From Helochares maculicollis (taxonomy: Eukaryota; Arthropoda; Insecta; Coleoptera; Hydrophilidae): DNA of 52,322 nt. The notes beneath the pieces were generated by a model. The model ran no database searches and had not been told where the DNA came from. It saw nothing but the letters and a program-made list of their open reading frames with translations. Below, piece by piece: positions 38,201 to 49,368 of this stretch. The stretch is from positions 1-52,322 of the forward strand of contig JAWQRO010000150.1 in the NCBI GenBank assembly GCA_033557835.1, given 5' to 3'. The translations under genes and the position numbers were made by a program. Positions within the stretch are counted from its first letter, which is position 1. The number at the start of each line of letters is the position of its first letter.

Positions 38201-39975
38201 TGTGATTTGGATGAAAATAATCCTAGATTTCCTGTGTATCAATTTAGAGCAGCAATGATTCATCAAAAATTGGCGGCTATATACCATCATCACATTTATG
38301 AGGGGTTATACACGAATGATTCCAATAAAAGGCATATGATCCAATTAGCAAAGGGAAATTATGATAAATCTGCTGAATTTTATTTTGCAGTCACTGATGG
38401 ATTAAATTATTTGTACATAAAAATGCAGAAACTTGGTCTGTGTGAACAAATGGCCGAGAGTAAGTATTTAGAAATATTCAATGTTGTTGGTTTTCCTGAT
38501 CGATATGATTTGGAAAGATAGAAACTGTCAAATTTGGTTTTGAATCACAAAAGTATAATCTGCAATAATGTACCTCTTTAGATATTTGAATATAACTTGC
38601 AAAAAATAAAGGTTTTATTACTTAGGAGAAAATACTGGGTTGTTCAATAAGTTTTGCGGTTTGATAAAAAAAAAATGCTTCCACATCTGTTACGACTTCA
38701 TCAATCGATGTAAAACCCTTTTCATAAATGAATTTATTTTGGAAACATATGGAAGTCGTTAGTGACTAGTGGATGCGCTAACAATTTGAACTTTAATTCA
38801 TGGATTGTCAAAAAGCTCTTGTGAGACGGTGCATTGCCCTAAAGAAAAAGGATTGTTTTCTTCTGCAAATCAGCTCTTTTTTGATGAAGGTTACAATAAT
38901 ATTAGGAATTTATTGTTTTGCCAGTTTGTAAGTAATCCACAAACAAAATTTCTTTCGCATCTGATGCAAACATCTTTTTGGGCCGATTTCTGGAGCCGAA
39001 GAACCAAGTTCACACCACTCTTTAGCTTCTCATTTTCGAATGTGTTTTTGTTCCATTATGCACACAGCTTTTTGAAACCCAATACTTCAGTCAAAATATT
39101 GCTTCCAATGAGAAAATTTTTTTCAGTTACTTGATAATTTTTCAATGTGATGTCCAGAATTTTTTCTATGATTTCTTGTGTTGTTGTTTTTGGATATCCT
39201 TGATTTGGATCGTCTTCAAGATTTGTACGGCCATATTTAAATTCAGCAACACATCGTTCTTCTGTACTAATTAAAGGCGAAAAGTTCTTACACACTTTCA
39301 ACATTCGTTCATAATGAATTTACAGATTGAAATGAAACGTCACATATGTTCATATGACGAGTGAACAAATATAACAAAAAAATTTAGGCCAGTAGCAAAC
39401 CCCTTTCTTATCAACCCGAAAACTTTATGAATATCCTAGTAAATCATTTGAACATAAAAATGTCTGAATGGTCATTAATGTTCTTTTCCTGTTTTATTAA
39501 GGGGCCATATCTCTCTTTTTACAAAATAATCATATCCCTATAATAAAATCAATAATGAATCATGTTTTCAGCTGCTGCTTTGCCTACTTTAAAATTAAAA
39601 CATTTTCAAAAGTGCCTGGATATTCTAATAGAGCTTGTACCGATGCTGGAGCAAGTGAGTGAACAACGTGTGGATGTGCCAGACGATGATGTGAAGGTTT
39701 TTAATGTAAAATCTACGGAACGAAATTATTCAGACAATTACAATAATATAATAATTCTAATAAAAACTCGATTGCAGCATATTTTAAAAAATTTGGTAAA
39801 ATTGTGTCTGGGAAAGTCACCAATTAAAGACTGCACAAAATTAGTTGAAATTTATAAAAGTTGTTACAGTTTAACATTTGTTTTAGAAGAATGTTCAGAA
39901 TTTTACCCTTTTGTTGATAAGTTAAAAGATACACTTGTATGTATAAGTAATAAAATTAAGGAAATCCCCAACTAG
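35293..39975 (+). CDS. EDRF1: Erythroid differentiation-related factor 1 homologue (TPR protein)
   Basis: Large conserved protein; the human homologue is linked to globin gene regulation, and the role in insects is unknown. Four exons: 35293-35483, 35570-38081 (2.5 kb), 38144-38459, 39572-39975; 3423 nt, 1140 aa against 1238 in human, all phases consistent. Family landmarks are LKCNTDLNLPPANWL, SYGLQHLLYQPKG, DCIGSVDVVSDAENIKNLLK, MMVHRVDNTLLLDEFDI and TEWGWFKKFF. In the middle an acidic run (YEDDDDEEEK, about residue 457) and a basic run rich in KKKGKKVKTKNKK separate the N-terminal block from C-terminal TPR-like helices (KAFVHYKRALQVLGERKHNP, ALCTNMGHLHRLLAHEDLPRG). The start at 35293 is the first in-frame ATG; the frame extends 13 codons upstream without one. 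Intron 3 contains mariner copy C. Confidence 0.92.
38635..39439 (-). mobile_element. Mariner transposon remnant, copy C (internally deleted)
   Basis: 805 bp flanked by TA (38633-38634 and 39440-39441), in EDRF1 intron 3. The left end is CTGGGTTGTTCAATAAGTTT and the right end finishes GAATATCCTAG; the two are imperfect inverted repeats like those of copies A and B. The first conserved stretch after the left end is missing and the interior is shortened by about 350 bp. Minus-strand pieces still read TTQEIIEKILDITLKNYQVT, an N-terminal transposase segment. Inserted antisense to EDRF1. Confidence 0.85.
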
Positions 39976-40339
39976 ACTGAAGATTTATTTGTGATATTTT
40001 TTATATGTATGATGTACTTATGATTTATTTTAGAATAAATATTTTATTCTCATTTTGTATTATTTCTTTGTCTATTCATTGGTCGATGGCATTTGATTTG
40101 ATATGCATTAAGTAAATTTTATATTATTTAAATGAAGCTTACTTAATCTTTATTGTAAGAATGGGCTTGTGTGTAGTTGACTGTTTTAAAAAATGACTTA
40201 TTCATGTGAAATTTTAATTTAAAGGTATTATATAATAAAACACTAGATAAACATGGTTAAATATATTTTAACTGATAGGCGCAATAAATATTTCAAGTCA
40301 TAAGTGTACATGTATATATATATATATATATATATGCAG
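39976..40339. other. EDRF1 3' flank with AATAAA and AT microsatellite
   Basis: AATAAA at 40034-40039 lies 59 bases after the EDRF1 stop and is the likely poly(A) signal. A run of about 12 TA units at 40312-40335 ends next to the RTE-like remnant and might be its 3' microsatellite tail. Confidence 0.6.
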
Positions 40340-41900
40340 ATCGAATTCTGACCGGCAAAGAATATATAATTAATATCAGTGGCTGTTATGTGTTAGACAT
40401 ATAAAAATATGAACGAAAAACATTTAAAACTTCAGCCAGCTTTTGCAATTTGTTGGGATACTTCGCTTAAGGACAGTAAGGATAATGTTATCTGCGAATC
40501 GAAGATTGAGAACTCATCATTGATTTTTAGTACTTTATTTTTCCAGTTTAACTGGTTAAAGGTATATTCCAATGTGGTATTGAATAGCACAGAAGAAATT
40601 GAGTCCTTTTGACATACACATCTTATTATTGCGAACTTTCAAATAAGTTAACATTATTGCCACAGAAATGATAGAATCAAAGGCCTTTTCAAAGTCAATT
40701 AAGGCAATTGACAGTGGCACAGCATGTTTTTTGATTTTGTTGATTACTTCTCTTATAGCTTCAAGGGGATCTATGGTGCTCAATCCACCTCAAAATTTGA
40801 CTTTTTTGTCTGCATTCAGTTGCATTCTAGATACAGATTTATTTTGTGCTGTTTAGAATTATTTTTTTGAATACTTTCTATACCTCTGGCAGCAACTTCT
40901 GTCGTTAATTTTTGTTTACTTCTAAACCATCTCTCTTGTGGATTAGTGTTATAGTACCTCAGTTCTAGTGTTTTGGGTGTTTGTTTTGACGAATAATATC
41001 AGTGTACACCTTTGTTAAGTAAGTTAGTGTTATTTCATCATGTCCAACTGCTCAGACTTTTTGATTTGATTTAGAGCCATTTTTACTTCAGCAGTTTGAA
41101 CCAGTAGTTTTTCCATATAGTTGATTTTAATATTCGGACTGTAAATTTATGTTGGTTTGTAGAGCTTTTCGTATACATTTGCGACTTATTCTAGTACTGA
41201 GCGTCTATTTATGATACGAGTGTTATTGTCGACCGTTACTGCTATATGCTTAAGTCTTACTATTATCTTTTGCATTTTCTGTTTTCAAATCTTACACAAA
41301 ATTTTCATTGCATCCTTGAATATCTATATTGTTTTCTCATGATTGTTTGTTGGTTCCCTTTGTTACTTCATCAGATTCCATGTGTGAACTGAAAACCGAT
41401 TCATTGTAGGTAATTACATAGCTCCTTGCTCTACTACAGTGTCTTAGATAATTTTCTTGAACTGTTGAGTTTGATTTATATACTTATTTAATTTGATATG
41501 CAACTGTTCTTATAATCTTTCTGTTTTATTTGCTAAATTTTTCATATTCAGTAATTTTGTTGTTTTTCTTAGGAATTATCTTGACTGTAGTTCCGAAACT
41601 TCTAAGGTCACTACCAATGTTGAAATTATTTAGTATGTTAACATTATTTTGACTGTCTATTCTATTAGCTAGAATATATCCAAATTCGTTTTTGATGTCT
41701 AATTTCTTGTGCATTTATTCTTAAGAATGTATTTATAATCCTCATCATGTTGTTTTCAGTAAAATGTTCTTCATTTTAGTATTTTAATCTCCCATTACAT
41801 ATTTAAATTGGCAATGAATCTTGGTTACAGCTTTATTTAGCTCCTAAGAGAATACCTCTACTTTACTGTAGGGGTAGGTAGTTGTTTGTTCTGTATTGAA
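40340..41900 (-). mobile_element. RTE-like non-LTR retrotransposon remnant
   Basis: Minus-strand order is endonuclease then reverse transcriptase. Around 41714-41526 a frame contains NRIDSQNNVNILNNFNIGSD, resembling the end of RTE/CFDP2-type apurinic endonucleases, whose SDHR motif is here SDLR, losing the catalytic His. Around 40783-40650 a frame reads GLSTIDPLEAIREVI and SIALIDFEKAFDSI, the RT domain with its first catalytic Asp. About 40500-40484 reads RFADNII where an active RT has FADD. Frames between blocks are broken by stops. Outer boundaries are uncertain; the AT run at 40312-40335 may mark the 3' end. Confidence 0.7.
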
Positions 41901-42843
41901 TTATATGCAACTTATAACTTCAATTTATTTCTCCAGTAATGTAAAGACTGGCCATCGTTTCCAAGAATAAAATGCAGCCTTGTGTGCCAAGAAAATGGAA
42001 TTTGTTAACCTGAACGATATGTACTTTAACCGCTAGTTCATGGTAACAATTTCGAAGATCACGGAAACTTCAGGGGTTACCTACTGACGTGCTGGAAAAA
42101 GATCAGGCAAATCTTCCAATCGAGGTGGATAAGGAATCGTAGCAGCAAGATAAGCTATTTTGTCTATGACACTGGATACTTGTGGCACTTACTGTTTACT
42201 GCTCCACTAGTTCTTCTATTATCTAGACCTCTGTGATGCTGTAGATAGCCCTGTCGAAGATCTATTCGATGTACAGTTTTTTCGGACTTCTCCGAATCCT
42301 ATCGTGTCTCAATTGATCTTATTTCTAGATCTCTTAAAGACAATTTAGTTATTTCTGTATAGTTCAAAAAGATATGTTATACATATGAAATTAAAAGTTT
42401 TAATAAACGTTAACAAAGTGCCATCACCTATAATATCAGTTTTGGTGTCACAGATAGTTGTTACCCATCATGTCTTTTTGTGGTCTTTTATATTTTAATA
42501 TTACCAATTGCTGTCTTTTTCCAAACGTCATAACTAACAATAATTTGAGTCATACGTGGCATATGACAATTGCCTAGAACGAAAATATGAAAAACTTCTG
42601 TTCCTAAATAAATTGTCTTAATGAAATTTATTAGAAAATATTTTTGCTGTACACATAAATAAATTATTCTAAATGAAACCGTTAAAATAAAAGCAGATGT
42701 AACTGAGGCAAATGCATTTGTAATTTAATTATCTGTACTAATGGTTGCATATACACAATTGAGCACAGAATCCATGAAATTCAGTTACAGATATCTGAAA
42801 GGTGCATGTGCATGTTTTACTCAAATTATTAATTGATGCAGTA
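41901..42843. other. Spacer before alpha-L-iduronidase
   Basis: May include the decayed 5' part of the retroelement up to about 42300; the rest is the IDUA promoter region. Out-of-frame ATGs at 42805 and 42811, lying in the same reading frame as each other, form a short upstream ORF before the chosen IDUA start. No TATA box identified. Confidence 0.4.
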
Positions 42844-45800
42844 ATGTTGTGGATATTAATAATCATTTTTAGCACCCGTGCGAATGCAGAGGTAATGGAA
42901 ATAGTAATAAATCGCCCAGAACATTTTTTAAATCATTCAGAATTCCCTCACTTTTGGTCCAGCACGGGATTCTGGTACGTTAGCAATGATATTTAAAATA
43001 TAACTATGTTTGATAAGGTTTTATTGACTTTTAAGTCCGCCCGATCCGAAATCTGACATAGGAGAATATTTATCATCAAAAGACGTTAAATTTAATTTAA
43101 TGTTAATGGGGGCTTTGCCTAATGCAGGAATTCAGCAAGTTAGAGTACATTGGTTGATAAATGCAATAGTTAAAATTAATAATACTAATAGGTAAATATA
43201 ACGGATATGTTTATGAAATAACCTAGATTTACTATGTATATAAAAGTAGCACTCAATATAATGTGCTTCCATAGCCGTGATCGTCTAGTGGTTAGGACCC
43301 TACGTTGTGGCCGTAGTAACCCAGGTTCGAATCCTGGTCACGGCAATGCTTACAGCATTGTCACGGGGAAGCTTTTTTTTTACTTTTTTCTATAATGAAC
43401 TTAATAAACTTAACATTTTATTGAGATTTATTATTTCGCAATATTATTTTGAACATTTTTAATTTCAGCATCGATAGAACTAACTGCGCATATAATTTTA
43501 CTTATTTAGATGCATTCTTGGACTTCCTTAATAATCAGAAATTAAAAGCAGGCTTTGAGTTAATGGGTTTGCCAAAAGGATCCAACTGGAAGAGTCACGA
43601 TTATATTTTTTCATTTTGGTACGAGTTAGTGAAAACGATAGCCGACAGATATATAGGTAAGCAGTTATTCATAAACGACGCATATGCAACATGTCGTATA
43701 ATTTACAAATGGCTGTTTCCATTTTGATTGGATATTTACATTCAAATGTCAAATTTCGTGCTAAATACATATTAAACTGCGTTATATTTTATAGCAAGTG
43801 AGAGTACACTTTGATAAAATTTGAGTATTTGTGGTTCTTTAAAAGATTTAAAAAAATGCTCTATTAATAGCACTTAATATTTGAGGGTATAAAATGAATT
43901 GTTCTTTTTTGACTACTAATGCGACTGTCCTAAATATTGTTATCTTGCACGCAATTGCTGCATGATCTTGCAAAAAGAAATGTTTTACGTAATACATTTC
44001 ATACAATTTTTTATTTGCAAATTACTTTGTAACCAAATTAGATATGTCTAAATATGTAGCGGTAAAATATCTCCATTGAAAATTTCATACACCTAAATAA
44101 GATATTTGAAAACACAATGTGATACTATCGAAATATAGTTACTCTTTTTAACTAGCATAGCTCGTTGTGTATTTTAAAACAAACATTATTTTGAATAAAA
44201 CGCTTCACGTTAGAGAGCCTCTGGAAACTATTTATTATTACTTGCACCTTCTACTAAGAGAGCGAACCACGTTTCCAATATGTAATTTACTCTTAGCAAT
44301 TCAAATTTATTTTGATATTTGCAGATAGATATGGGATGAAAGAAGTGCGGGAATGGAGATTTGAAACATGGAATGAACCTGATCTGAAAAGTTACAATAT
44401 ATTGAATTTCACTTTATCAGGTATAACATGAAGTTATTTAACATAAAGTATATATTTCAAACTTGTTTGGCTTGCAGATTATCTGACGTATGTGAATGCA
44501 TGTGCTGTCGGATTGCGAGATGCGTTGGGCGTAAAGAAGTCGCTAGACTCGGAACCTGTCACTTGGCACACAAAGAAAAATAACGCTCCTTTGAAATTGG
44601 GCGGACCAGCGGGTTTATTCAAAGCTGCAAACCATCCTTTATGTTGGGGTGTTTTGGAACATTGTAACGATATGAAAGAAAATTCGTGCCCTTTGCAATT
44701 TATTTCTTTTCACAAGAAGGGTGATGGTTTTGCTGAAAATGTCTTACTAAAAGGTCTCGAGTTATTGGAATTAATATATACCAAGTATCCAAATATTAAA
44801 AATCTACCGATCGCAAATGAGTAAGGGCGTATACTTAACGCAATATCACAGAAATACAAAATTAAATGTTATTGCATTGTAGTGAAGCTGACATTATGGT
44901 TAATTGGTCAAAGGAAGAAATATGGAGAGCTGACATTAGGTACCCTGCAATGGCAGTGAAAGTGATCATCGAACATTATAAATCACTTGTTTTAGCAAGA
45001 AACATTAAAATTGAAGTTCTTAGTTTCGATAATGCTTTTTTGAATTACAGCCCGTTTTATTTTACTCAACGAACATTATTGGCAAGGTATATATTAATAT
45101 TTACGAATTTTAAATTTATCTACACATGTAAGATTTCAGGTTTCAAATGAATGATACACATCCAACCCACACACAATTTTTCAAAAAGCCAATTTACGCA
45201 GCTATGGGTTTGCTATCGATTTTAGGGGATAAATACTTGTACAGTTACAAAACAAAGGATAATATGACACACGTCCTGGCAACTGAGTCGAGATTTTATG
45301 AAACCATTTCTATAATCACGACTTTTTGTAATAATTCACATGAAAATACAACTTTATCTAAAAATATTACCTACTACGTTCGTAATTTAAAGAAGAGGCC
45401 GGCAATATTTGTTGTATATTTGCTCGACAACCTTAAAACTAATCCTTATATCTCTTGGAAAACTGCAAACAGCCCAGTTTTTCCAAATAGAACGTTGAGG
45501 CAATTAATGAGAGAGAAAGAGGTAAGAAACTTAAAAGTAAAAGTGTAATAAATTATTTTTAATGCTCAGATAAAAAATATAAATATGTATAAAATTATAA
45601 AGTAAGCAGACATTGCCACACGATATTAAATTAGTGTTTCATATTATGACTTGGCAAGTACACAGTCAGCTTAATCAAATTCATTATAATCATTATCAAA
45701 TTGGGCAACTTGTGTTTTCTGGCCAATCACAGATATTTTCTTTATTATTCCAATGAAGACCTGCTGGACAAGGCATCACCGTATATTTTCCATGCACACA

Positions 45801-48800
45801 CTGTAAGAAACTATTGCAATTTTCTGGGTTTGGCGCCAATTCTTCATGTTCACATTCCGGTTCAACCGGACCTTCAGTTGGTTCTTCGGTTGGCTTTTCG
45901 GTTGGTCCTTCAGTAATGTTTTCAGTTGATTGTTCTGTAGGTTCCTCAGTAGGCTCTTGAGTGGGGTTTTCAGTTGGTTGTTCTGTAGGTCCCTCAGTAG
46001 GCTCTTCAGTTGGTTCTTCTGTATTTGCTCCTGGAGTGGTAGTTTCACCTGGCGGCTCAAGTAGACAGCTGGTGTTTTCTGGCCAATCACAAATATCTTC
46101 GTGGTCGTTCCAATACAGACCTTTTGGACAAGGCATCACTACATATGTTCCGTGTACACATTGTAGAAAACTATTGCAGTTGTCTGGATTAGGAGCCAAA
46201 TCTTCATGCTCACATTCTGTTTCAACTGGACCTTCAGTAGGGGTTTCAGTTGTTCCTTCGGTTGGTTCTTCAGTAGGTTCCTCAGTAGGCTCTTCAGTTG
46301 GTTCTTCTGTAACTACTCCTGGAGTGGTAGTTTCTACTGGAGGATCAAGTGGACAATTGGTGTTTTCTGGCCAATCGCAAATATCTTCGTCGTCGTTCCA
46401 ATGAAGACCTTTTGGGCAAGGCATAACTACATATGTACCATGTACACATTGTAAGAAACTGCTACAATTATCTGGATTAGGTGCCAAATCTTCATGTTCA
46501 CATTGTGGCTCAATCGACTCTTCAGTAGGTTGTTCAGTTGGTCCTTCAGTAGGTTCCTGAGTTGATACTTCTGTAACTACTTCTAAAGTAGTAGTTTCTA
46601 CAGGAGGCTCAAAAGGACAACTGGCATTTTCTGGCCAATCGCAAATATCTTCGTCGTTGTTCCAATGAAGACCTTCTGGGCAAGGCATCACTACATATGT
46701 TCCATGCACACATTGTAAGAAACTATTACAGTTGTCTGGATTAGTTGCCAAATCTTCATGCTCGCACTTCTTTTCCGGTTTATTAGTGATTTGAGAAGTA
46801 GGTTCTGTTGTTGGTGATTTGATAGGTTGAGTAGCCGATGAATTTATTGAGCAGGCTGCATTTTCTGGCCAGTCACAAATTTTTTTATCGTCATTCCAGT
46901 GAAGGCTAGCGGGACAATCTCTTGCAACGTACACACCATGGACACATTGTAAGAATGAAGCACAATTTTCTGGATTAGATGTCAATGATTCGGGTGCGCA
47001 TTCTCTAACGCTTCTAGCATTAATCAGTGCTAAGCACGCAGCAAATGCAAGTATTACTGAAAATTAAAAACAAGCGATTATTCTATTTAAAATGCGTAGC
47101 ATAAATTAATAATTACCTTTCATCATGCGCTGTATTTTGCAACTGATGCTGAAAGTGAAATTTATCTTTATATATTAAAGTTTTGAACCTTATCAGGAGA
47201 TGCAACATTTCACTGCTAAGCTTTTTATCAACTATAGTTTTAAATCCTAGTTAATCTTCCTTATTAAAATATTAGATACAATTACTATGTGTCAGGAGAT
47301 TCCACTACGTCATAAGTTTAGGAAATGATATCTAGAATATATAGAATCGTTTCAGGAACCTTTAAGGGTTCAAGGGCCTACCGATGTGTTCGAGGAATTG
47401 AAGGTATCAACAAACATCATTTTACCGACAGTATCCTTGATAAATATTTGTTTTAAAGCAAGTGGCTCTCCTGGAAGAGTTACACACCTAATTGCTAATA
47501 ATGTTACATTCAATGAGGTGCTATTGGTATGGAAGGATAATAAAGTTAGGAGCAAGTAAGTATAAAGTGTTAAGAGGAGTGTTTGATAATTTATATAAGT
47601 AATGCATGGTGAATTATTTCGAGGTTGATAAATTGGCAAACAAAACACTGAAATTTTAGTTTTAGATAAGAAATTTTCAGAAATGTTTTTGTTTTAAATG
47701 TTTGCACTTCTAATAAGCAAGAGAAACTAGTTTAATTCAGATTGATGCTAAGCGTTACATTTATATCCTTTGTGAAACTACAAACATTACATATTGATCA
47801 GCTACTCTTGTACATCACTTCTTAATAAAATACAATCTTTTTAGTCTTGATTCATTCCATAGTAATAAATATTTTTCAAATTTCTCAAAGCTGCACTCAT
47901 AAAAATTGCTTTTAAAACACTTCTTAGAAAGTATTTAAACGCTAATGAACTGTAGATCTAATATACATAGGTATTGATTTATTTTGCCAACATGTTTGAG
48001 TAGAGCTTCAGATGGTGGTGTAATGTACTATTAATTATGATCCTCTGTAACTCTTGAGGCTAATATAAGATTAAAGCAAGAGATAAATAGAAAGGCGTAT
48101 CTATAAACAATATGTTTAGCAATAACGAGTGAAAAAATTATCAATATTCAATACGATCTATGAGAATCTTAAGGCTGCGTGTGGTCAAATAAAAGCATAT
48201 TACTGAGTTTTACATTTCTGTTAGCACATAAAATGTTGGGATTTGCGATTGAACGATAGTGAGCTGTAAAAGTATTTAATAAAAATGTCATGGTGTGTAT
48301 GCATGACGGTTTGTTTAAATTATGTCTCTAGAGTTATTTCTCGGAAATGTTTAATTATTTTATCCAACTTAATACCTTTTTAAACATTTTATTTTCTATT
48401 GAATACATTAGAGAAAAAGATAAGGCATTTAAAAACTAAATCCTTTATCAAATAACCAACGTTGTGTATATTTTTCAGAGCAATTAAACTTTGATCTATT
48501 GTTTAATTTCACAAGTATATTTGAAAAATTTACAATTATCTAGCGAAGTCCATGTATCCGATTGTTGAATGAGTGGAATTAATACTAATTGAACGACATA
48601 ATGTTACATCAGCTGCATGTTAATGTGGGATGGTGGTTCATACTGCTGAAGGCTACAAAGGAAAAGCATTAACAATAAATTTAATATATGTTCACAAAAC
48701 AAAACTGTTAATGGAAATTAGCACAAATAATTTTGGCACCTATTTTATATTCTCGGATATAGGTAATAAGGATGATGCATATGTGTTTGTTTATATTTAT

Positions 48801-49368
48801 TTTCGAATTTGTACACTATATAGAATACACAAAAACGTATTACAATTATTCAAAAACGTTCAGGGAAATATTGATAAATATTATTGCCTGTATAAATCTG
48901 CTTTAACTCGTGAACCAATTTTGGCATAGTATTTATAGGGTGTGTTTTGTAGGTAATATGAAGATCAAACTAATTTGTTTTGAATAAAAGCTTTATTATT
49001 TTTTATTTGCCGCAATTAATAACTGCAGTACGTGTTACTTTGCAATTGTAAATGTTTTTATTTAACTAACAATTCCTACACATGCTTAAAATGGAAAATT
49101 CAAATTACGATTTTAAATTTGTTTTATTAAATATTATGCATAATATGGCATTGGAAATTGATAATTGCAAACACTCCAGATAATTTGTTTGTAGTTTGAA
49201 GAATTTGTTGTATTACTTTTGTGCTGATACGGATATATTTTTTTAGATGCATTCTCACATATGAGGTGGAATTTGAAGCAGATTGCGGTAACTCCGAGCA
49301 TAAGAGGGCATTCAAGAGAGTAAACACAAATGACATAATATTTCTCTCGTATCACCATGTTGGGACAG
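42844..49368 (+). CDS. IDUA: Alpha-L-iduronidase (GH39 lysosomal hydrolase)
   Basis: Removes terminal iduronic acid from heparan and dermatan sulfate in lysosomes. Exons: 42844-42974, 43036-43191, 43469-43656, 44325-44420, 44478-44820, 44883-45086, 45140-45521, 47356-47555, 49247-49368, all in phase, about 607 residues plus an unresolved last exon. The ATG at 42844 starts a signal peptide (MLWILIIIFSTRANA). Motifs matching human IDUA: FWSSTGFCPPDP, GIQQVRVHWL, YNFTYLDAFLDFL, GFELMG, FETWNEPD (acid/base Glu about 176), NDEADIMVNW (nucleophile Glu about 306), FDNAFLNY, AMGLLSIL, LVWKDNKVRSKCILTYEVEF. After 49368 the YRVRALDYW block is not clear; an acceptor at 49450 gives a short ending with stop at 49504-49506. 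Intron 2 holds tRNA-His, and intron 7 a complete antisense chitin-binding gene. Confidence 0.92.
43274..43345 (+). tRNA. tRNA-His (anticodon GTG)
   Basis: 72-nt cloverleaf: acceptor GCCGTGA (43274-43280) pairs with TCACGGC (43338-43344) with discriminator A; D arm with GTTAGGAC; anticodon stem CTACG/CGTAG with loop TTGTGGC, anticodon GTG at 43307-43309; T arm CCAGG-TTCGAAT-CCTGG. The A box and B box (GGTTCGAATCC) match Pol III consensus, and a run of nine T at 43373-43381 can end transcription. It lies in IDUA intron 2 on the same strand. Confidence 0.97.
43373..43381 (+). terminator. Pol III terminator (T run) after tRNA-His
   Basis: A run of nine T, 28 bases after the end of the tRNA-His gene, fits a Pol III stop signal. 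A second T run follows shortly after. Confidence 0.7.
45696..47126 (-). CDS. Secreted chitin-binding protein with five peritrophin-A (CBM14) domains
   Basis: Extracellular chitin-binding mucin-like protein, probably of the peritrophic matrix or another chitinous lining. Two minus-strand exons, 47126-47117 (coding MMK plus one base) and 47056-45696, give 1371 nt (456 aa). The signal peptide is MMKVILAFAACLALINA. Five domains with the six-Cys CBM14 pattern (C-x-NP-x-NC-x-FLQCVHG-x-PCP-x-W-x-ICDWPENxxC) begin at about residues 23, 100, 180, 265 and 370; domains 2-4 are nearly identical. Linkers between them are Thr/Glu/Pro repeats (TEEPTEEP type), likely O-glycosylated. The small first coding exon with TATA and initiator close upstream is typical of cuticle/peritrophin genes. 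The whole gene lies inside IDUA intron 7, antisense. Confidence 0.93.
45961..46330. repeat. Minisatellite-like Thr-Glu-Pro linker repeats in chitin-binding gene
   Basis: On the plus strand, 12-base units of the type GGTTCTTCAGTA and close variants recur in two blocks (about 45885-46025 and 46250-46310), encoding TEEP/TEGP/TEQP repeats in the linkers. In-frame units of 12 bases make copy-number change tolerable. Confidence 0.75.
47145..47174 (-). promoter_or_regulatory. TATA box and initiator of the chitin-binding gene
   Basis: Minus-strand TATATAAAG at 47174-47166 and arthropod initiator TCAGT at 47146-47142 are about 29 bases apart, the expected TATA-to-start spacing. Transcription would start about 20 bases before the start codon at 47126, inside IDUA intron 7 and opposite to IDUA. 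Confidence 0.75.
47556..49246. other. IDUA intron 8
   Basis: 1.7-kb intron between two well-supported IDUA exons. An open frame with ATG at 48630 (99 codons) shows no recognisable similarity and is treated as chance. Nothing else recognised. Confidence 0.6.

Noticed and set aside
45961..46454. Long plus-strand frames over the chitin-binding gene (Gly/Ser/Val repeats)
   Set aside because: They are the complement of the Thr-Glu-Pro linkers and CBM14 domains of the real minus-strand gene.
48630..48929. 99-codon ATG frame in IDUA intron 8
   Set aside because: No signal peptide, domain or recognisable similarity, and biased AT-rich composition; chance ORF in an intron is more likely.
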